Origin: Microthyrium microscopicum
Taxonomy: Eukaryota > Ascomycota > Dothideomycetes > Microthyriales > Microthyriaceae
Length of the DNA stretch: 26,632 bases
Reading direction: 5' to 3'
NCBI GenBank assembly: GCA_010405405.1
Contig: MU004231.1
Coordinates: 2,713,923 to 2,740,554, forward strand
Part shown: in pieces, positions 22,001-26,632 of the stretch
How the letters are laid out: each line of letters opens with the position of its first letter
How positions within the stretch are numbered: the first letter of the stretch is position 1
Program-made: the position numbers and the translations under genes
The notes under the pieces: model-generated
What the model was told of the DNA's origin: nothing
The model's input: the letters and a program-made list of their open reading frames with translations, nothing else
Databases searched by the model: none

Positions 22001-24199
22001 ACTACTAATATTAATAATACTAATATTAATAATAATTAGTACTAATTGCTAAGTACTTTCGTAGGACTAGGCATAGCTATTTCTATATAATTACTAAAGA
22101 CTAACTTTAGAATTACCTTAGAAGAGATTTAAAATCTTATAAAAAAGGTAGAATAGATTAGTATTATAAAGGCTCTTTATAAAGATTAAAAAGAGTTTAT
22201 TAATATTATTTTCTTAAAAGGCGGTAAGGGTAGACTTAATATCTGCTATACTAGGCTAAAATATAGTAAGACTAAAACTACGAAAGCTATAATAGTAATA
22301 TTAATCGTCTTTATAATATTCTATTTTAATTTTAAAATAAAGATTTTAGCTATATATACTACAAACGTATAATTAAACAACCTTATTACTAAGTATATAA
22401 ATATCTATATAGAAGTTAATTCTATAAATCTTTTACGATTTTTTACTATTTAAGAATACTTAATTAAGATAAAGAAATCTATTACCTTAAGGAAATTAAA
22501 AGAGGTATAAATCTAAGTCTACTAAAATTAAGGTCCTAGTACGTAATAGTAGAATATAAATAATATAGATAATTATAGTACTAATATTTTAGATACTAAA
22601 ATAGTATTACTTACTAAATAGCATAGTACTTACTATTTATAATAACTCTACGTAAATACTAAATATTAAGACTTTAAAGGTATCTATAACCATCGTATTA
22701 AATATCTTAAATACTTATTTAGGGAATTTATAGATTAAGCTAGTAAGATAATTAGCGTAATTAACTTAATAATAGGAAAGCAAGAATATAATATAGATAT
22801 AGCTACTAAAGAGTCGCTTAATTATACCTTTAACCTTTAAATTCTTAATAAAAAGTATTATAGTAAAGAAAAGCTCTTAAAGTTAGAAAGCGCTAATTAT
22901 AGTAAACTACTACTAAATATAAAGCAATATTATTTATAATTAATAATTACTTTTCTTAGTTTTATAAACTATAACGCCTTATAAGAGCTTTTCTAAGTAA
23001 ATTTTATAAGTATTAACTTATAAATTTGTAATAAAGTAGTAGTATTATATAAATCATAGATAATAGCTATTATATCTCTATATAAACCTTAAACAATTAT
23101 ATAGACTAGAGATTTATTCTAGCCTAGATTTATTTATAATCTTAAACATAAAAAAGCTACGTTTTATAATAGTTTTTAAGCACTATTAATATGCAACACT
23201 ATAGCGAACAACTTTAGCTAAACTATACTAAAATAAGTATTTAGATTTAATTCATCGTACTATAATCTTCTTAATAACATAGGCTATAAAATTCTTAAAT
23301 ATACTAATAACGATAACCCTAAATTTAACTAACTATAATATATTATAAACTAACTTTTTCTATTCTTAGAACGCAGAAAAGACACGCTACTTATAATATT
23401 TATAAATATTAAAAATAGTAAAGTTAAAAAGGACGTTATTAGTTTAAGTTCTAATACTTATAACGCCTATATTATAGCCTTTATATAGATTAAACTTCTA
23501 CTATAAATATAATTAAAAGGCGTTAATACTATAGTTATTATTCCTTACCTTACGTAAACTAGCCTCTATATTGAAACTAAAGGTTAGCTACTTAAATAGG
23601 TTACTATGTATATTTAGGATAATTATACATATACCTAGTAAGACTATTAAGATATACCTTTATAATTTAGCTAGGTTCTAATAACTACCTATAATAATAG
23701 CTCTAGTACTAAGCGTAATTAGAATCTTATTAATCTTATTTAAAAAGATTATATTAGTTTCCTTATAGAAAACTTATAAATAAATGCTATAGCATCTTAG
23801 GGCCACTTATCTTTATTCTTTAGTAACTTAAAGCTTTATAGTACTATAATAGCCCTTAGTGCTAAGAGATAGAAAGAGTTTAAACAATCTATACTTAGTA
23901 GATTATTAAAGTATTTTATTAATAATAGCTATATATAGTATATACTATTCGTTAACAATTATTCTCGTTAAAATCTAGAGAAACTTAATATTTCTAACTT
24001 TAATAGGATAGTTTCTTATCGTAAGAAAGAGCTAAATATATATAAAGAGATTAAAACTATTATACTTAAAGAACTAGAGGTAATTAGAGATCTTATAAAA
24101 CTAACCTTACTTTATAGTTTTAAACCTAAGGGTAAAGAATTTAAAGCTAATAAAGCTAATAAAGAAGGTAAAGTTAGTAAAGATTAGTAATAAAGAATG

Positions 24200-24960
24200 G
24201 TAATAAGAAAAAGGATAGCAAGAAGGTTTAAGTTTAAAATAAGGTTTATTTAGCTAATTAATTAACTAACTTAGATAGTATAATAGTTAGTACTAAATAG
24301 AAAAAGGGTTTAGAATAAAGGAGTTATATAAGTAGGAAAATTTAATAAAAAAGGATATATAAGGAGGTTAGACTAAAAAGGTAGATAGAATAGCACTATT
24401 ACTAGAAAAGTTAACTTATTAAGCTAGTAATTAATAATATAAAGTTACGCAATGCGTCTCTAACGTAATATTATAACTTATTAGTTATATAAGATTAGTT
24501 AGTATCCCTACTTAGTCTTAGTATTAGCTATCTAAAATATCTAGAAATATCTAGCACGTCTAGAAATATCTAGTAAGTAAAGGTATATTATATATATAAC
24601 AAAATATTATTAGGTAATATTCCTAGAAGTTAACTCTATTACTTAAGCCTTAAAATACTAAGTAAAATTAAACGCTAATTATTGCTAGTATAAATTTAAT
24701 ACTAGATTTACTACTTATATATTAAGGATGTACTTATATCTTTAAAAGTTAATAAGAACGAAATAGGTATAGAAGTTAATATACTAGCGTAATCTTTTTA
24801 GTATTATATATAATAATAGAGAAAGGTAATTAGATATAAATATATCTAACTTATACGTTTTAGTTTCCTAATATATATTTAACCTAAATAAGTTATATTA
24901 CTATTCTTATAGACTAATCTTCTTAAACGTAGGTATATTAAGTTTTCTAAACGATATATA
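24200..24960. other. Intergenic stretch between helicase relic and next gene relic
   Basis: After the Lys-rich end of the helicase frame at about 24180-24230, no convincing coding signal appears until about 24960. The stretch has RIP composition and contains a palindrome cluster at 24539-24577. The first 50 bases could encode the true end of the helicase protein in a neighbouring frame (a Gly-Asn-Lys-rich tail ending in TAA near 24228), which would imply one small indel. Confidence 0.5.
24539..24577. promoter_or_regulatory. Second TCTAGAAAT palindrome cluster
   Basis: The unit tctagaaatatctag occurs twice in tandem (24540-24554 and 24560-24574), separated by cacg. The cluster resembles the one at 6622-6669 (ttctagaaatttctaga). 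It lies downstream of the SF1 relic. It may be a heat-shock-element-like regulatory site, a shared 3' element or a short mobile-element end. Confidence 0.35.
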
Positions 24961-25033
24961 ATTCCTCTTTACTACAAACCTTTATAATTATCTCTAAAGG
25001 CCTTTTAATTAAGTATAAAGGTTAATACTAGTA

Positions 25034-26632
25034 ATAGAAACTCTAGTAAGAGAACCCTTTATAAATAGTCCCTCTATTAGTATAAGATTTACCGCTTATC
25101 TTAATTATAACTATGCTACGTCTAAAACGCCTATAATAAAAAATAAGATAATTGCGCCTTTTGCTATATCCTTATCTTTAACTACCCTTAAAGCTATAGA
25201 AAGAGTTACTACTCTAATATAGTACAAACCTAGTTCGTAAGACAAGATAGATAAGGCTAATAAGTCTTAAAAGTCTAAGAGTAGTATATAATATATAGTT
25301 AATAAAGTTATTATATACTTATAATAAAATCTAGGATATTTAGTAAATATACCTATACTAGCCTATAAAACTAATAAAAGCTACGACTAAATTAATAAGC
25401 GTAAGTTACTACTCTAAGATACTATTAAGATAGAGTACTAATATTATCGTTTAGAAAGAGAAAAGCTTTATAAAGAAGTAAAGCTATAGAGTTAACTAGA
25501 GAAAGAACTAAAGTTTACTAGTTAAGTAGTTTCTAACAGTGCGTTAAAGAATAAAATAAATAAGTTATTCTAAGGAATAGCCTTTAGAAGTAAAATATAT
25601 AACTTACTTAATTAGAAGGCAAAAGATTATAAATTACTAATAGAAAATATTAATAACCTTAAAGGCTTTATACCTAGCTAGTAGGAAGTAATACTTAAGG
25701 GGCTACTATATAATAAAATAAAAAGTATTAAAAATCTTTTAGGTAATAAAGTTAAAGTATACTTTTAAAGTATCTTAAAGGTTATTAAATTCTTTATTTC
25801 TTATAGGCCTTTTACTAAAGACCTCTACTTTAAGCCTATAATATAAAAAGATAAAAATAGCAAGTATATCTATACTAATACTTAATTAGTAGAAAAGTAG
25901 TAAGAATTATAAAATAAGATTAATTTAGGTATTATGCTTATCTCTATTTACTAAGAATTAGATAAGACTATAATATCTAAATAACGTAGTAATAACTATA
26001 TATAAGCTTACTATATAACTATTTTTAATTTATTAGAAAGTATTAGAAAAGCTATAAGAAGACTAGAATTTCTCCCTATTATAATACTCTCTAGACTAAA
26101 AGGTATAGACATTAATAGTAAACTTAAAATATTTTATAACGCTATAGATATTATATTTAAAGGTTTAATACTACGCATTTAAGTATTATAGAGCTATTTA
26201 CTAATAAAATATAGAACTTAGAATAGTCCCTAAGAGTAGTTACGTTATAGCGACTACTAATAACTAATTTTAAAAGTATCTTTTAATTCTTACTTATATA
26301 AGCATAAATTATAAAGAGCTTATTATAATTATAAGTATCTAGTCTAAATATTACTATCTTATTTACTTAGTACTATAACTATATTAGTAAAACCTTATTA
26401 GTAAATAGGCTTATTAGACTTATATAACTTTATAAGAAAATATATTAAAGTAAAAAATACTTTACTACGCTAATTAAAAAAGAGAGTATACTAAGTAGCT
26501 TACTACTACTAATAATACTAAAGGTAAAGACTATATCTATAAAATTTATAATTTTACTTAGAATTATTCTTTATTAAATATTTATATAGTAATCGCTTTT
26601 AATCTACTATATATATTCTTTTTAAATAGACT
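25034..26632 (+). pseudogene. RIP-killed gene of unknown family, cut by window end
   Basis: Plus codons starting at 2 modulo 3 give a strongly protein-like string to the end of the window, more than 530 codons. ATA at 25034-25036, followed by GAA, is a plausible former ATG (TpG to TpA). Recognisable stretches include APFAISLSLTTLKAIERVTT (about 25157-25216), a charged helical segment LEREKLYKEVKLQSQLEKEL (about 25450-25510) that may be coiled coil, KGFIPSQQEVILKGLLYNKI (about 25660-25720) and LLESIRKAIRRLEFLPIIIL (about 26030-26090). It follows the SF1 relic in the same direction after about 800 bp. I recognise no family. It is not obviously a reverse transcriptase, transposase or tyrosine recombinase, but the catalytic part could lie beyond the window. 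Confidence 0.55.

Larger units (their letters stand above)
18840..24180 (+). pseudogene. RIP-killed SF1 helicase (UPF1/DNA2-like) with large N-terminal region
   Basis: Codons starting at 2 modulo 3 give one frame from about 19170 to 24180. A first segment at about 18843-19070 is in frame 0, so an intron or indel lies between. The N-terminal 700 codons are unknown; then come a 96-bp array, a 33-bp array and poly-Asn. Helicase motifs: I, TRLKYSKTKTT (22250-22282; AxxxxGKT before RIP); Ia, ILAIYTTNVQLNNL (about 22340-22385); II, CNKVVVLYKS (about 23026), with DE lost through GATGAA-to-AATAAA; III, IIQTRDLFQP (about 23096-23127), from GDLFQP; IV, VNTIVIIPYLTQ (about 23522-23558); V, ITTYNNSSSTKRN (about 23676-23715); VI, SFLIENLQINAIASQGHLSL (23757-23818), matching the GFL..RR.NVA.TRA pattern. 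Such proteins unwind nucleic acids using ATP. The tail near 24150 is Lys-rich. Many in-frame stops make it non-functional. Confidence 0.85.
1..26632. other. RIP-mutated AT-rich block
   Basis: The whole window shows the composition expected after repeat-induced point mutation. TpA is extremely frequent, CpA and TpG are nearly absent on both strands, and CpG (acg, cgt, gcg) partly persists. GC in lines I counted ranges from about 18% (first 60 bases) to about 42% (near 21361) and is mostly near a quarter. Because TpG is depleted, ATG and TGA are both rare, while TAA and TAG occur every few codons in all frames. At recognisable helicase motifs the changes are the RIP transitions themselves: codons read as GAT GAG TCT CAT now read GAT AAG TCT TAT. 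RIP is known from filamentous ascomycetes and acts on duplicated DNA. No functional gene should be expected here. Confidence 0.93.

Noticed and set aside
22290-22345. Transmembrane helix (Ile/Val/Phe-rich run) in the helicase relic
   Set aside because: It lies between motifs I and Ia, where SF1 helicases have a buried helix and strand, and RIP inflates Ile by turning Val, Thr and Met codons into ATA/ATT.
23300-23320. Telomere-type repeat (ccctaa)
   Set aside because: Only a single isolated copy is present, not an array.
1-26632. Very long open frames (thousands of codons) when TAA/TAG are read as Gln
   Set aside because: TGA is nearly absent after RIP, so this substitution opens every frame on both strands. 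Openness alone was not used as evidence for any gene.
1-26632. Mitochondrial DNA or an AT-rich protist genome
   Set aside because: The bias is specifically TpA excess with CpA/TpG loss on both strands, and helicase motifs are broken by those same transitions. A naturally AT-rich coding genome would have intact frames.
1-26632. Reverse transcriptase, DDE transposase, Helitron Rep or tyrosine recombinase of a known transposon class
   Set aside because: I looked for their signature motifs while reading the frames and found none that survived comparison. Heavy RIP could hide them, so absence is not proven.

Overview
The window is one continuous AT-rich block that looks mutated from end to end by repeat-induced point mutation (RIP), the pre-meiotic C-to-T process of filamentous ascomycetes. 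TpA is very common, CpA and TpG are almost gone on both strands, CpG partly survives, and ATG and TGA are rare. No intact protein-coding gene and no RNA gene is visible. The best guess for the organism is a Pezizomycotina fungus, and the block is probably an AT-isochore or heterochromatic region made of duplicated DNA. Taking TAA/TAG as former CAA/CAG/TGG/CGA leaves every frame open, so openness is not evidence. I relied on conserved family motifs, on tandem repeats whose periods are multiples of three, and on amino-acid composition.

Right two thirds (about 8.9-26.6 kb): relics of at least four large protein genes. (1) Minus strand, about 16644 to 10400: one frame of roughly 2,000 codons ending in a SNF2-type ATPase. 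Motif I reads GLKKTIQ and motif II reads LDKSYRY, which is DESH after two RIP transitions; motifs IV and V/VI follow. Its N-terminal half carries 84-bp, 27-bp and 108-bp in-frame repeats. (2) Plus strand, about 16750-18274: a relic of unknown family, with a basic, Gln-rich C-terminus. (3) Plus strand, about 18840-24180: a very large relic whose C-terminal third is an SF1 (UPF1/DNA2-like) helicase with motifs I, Ia, II, III, IV-V and VI recognisable. Before the helicase lie a 96-bp array, a 33-bp array and poly-Asn tracts. (4) Plus strand, about 25034 to the window end: an unknown protein, truncated by the window. The SNF2 gene and gene 2 are divergent and close together; genes 2, 3 and 4 run in the same direction.

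Left third (1-8.9 kb): the same RIP composition but no confident gene. There is a probable plus-strand relic at about 3.2-5.2 kb with a 60-bp (20-codon) repeat, a weak minus-strand candidate at 5.6-6.3 kb, a cluster of TCTAGA-type palindromes at 6.62-6.67 kb, two hairpin-type inverted repeats near 8.1 kb and a polypyrimidine tract at 8.25-8.37 kb. Two related Lys-rich minus-strand modules lie at 8.9-9.3 and 9.8-10.05 kb.

Taken together, RIP acts on duplicated DNA, so this set of genes was probably multi-copy. A SNF2 ATPase, an SF1 helicase and large unknown proteins full of in-frame tandem repeats, with no recognisable reverse transcriptase or transposase, could be a RIP-killed copy of a large mobile element (over 16 kb). 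That is inference. A duplicated host segment or a subtelomeric block would also fit.
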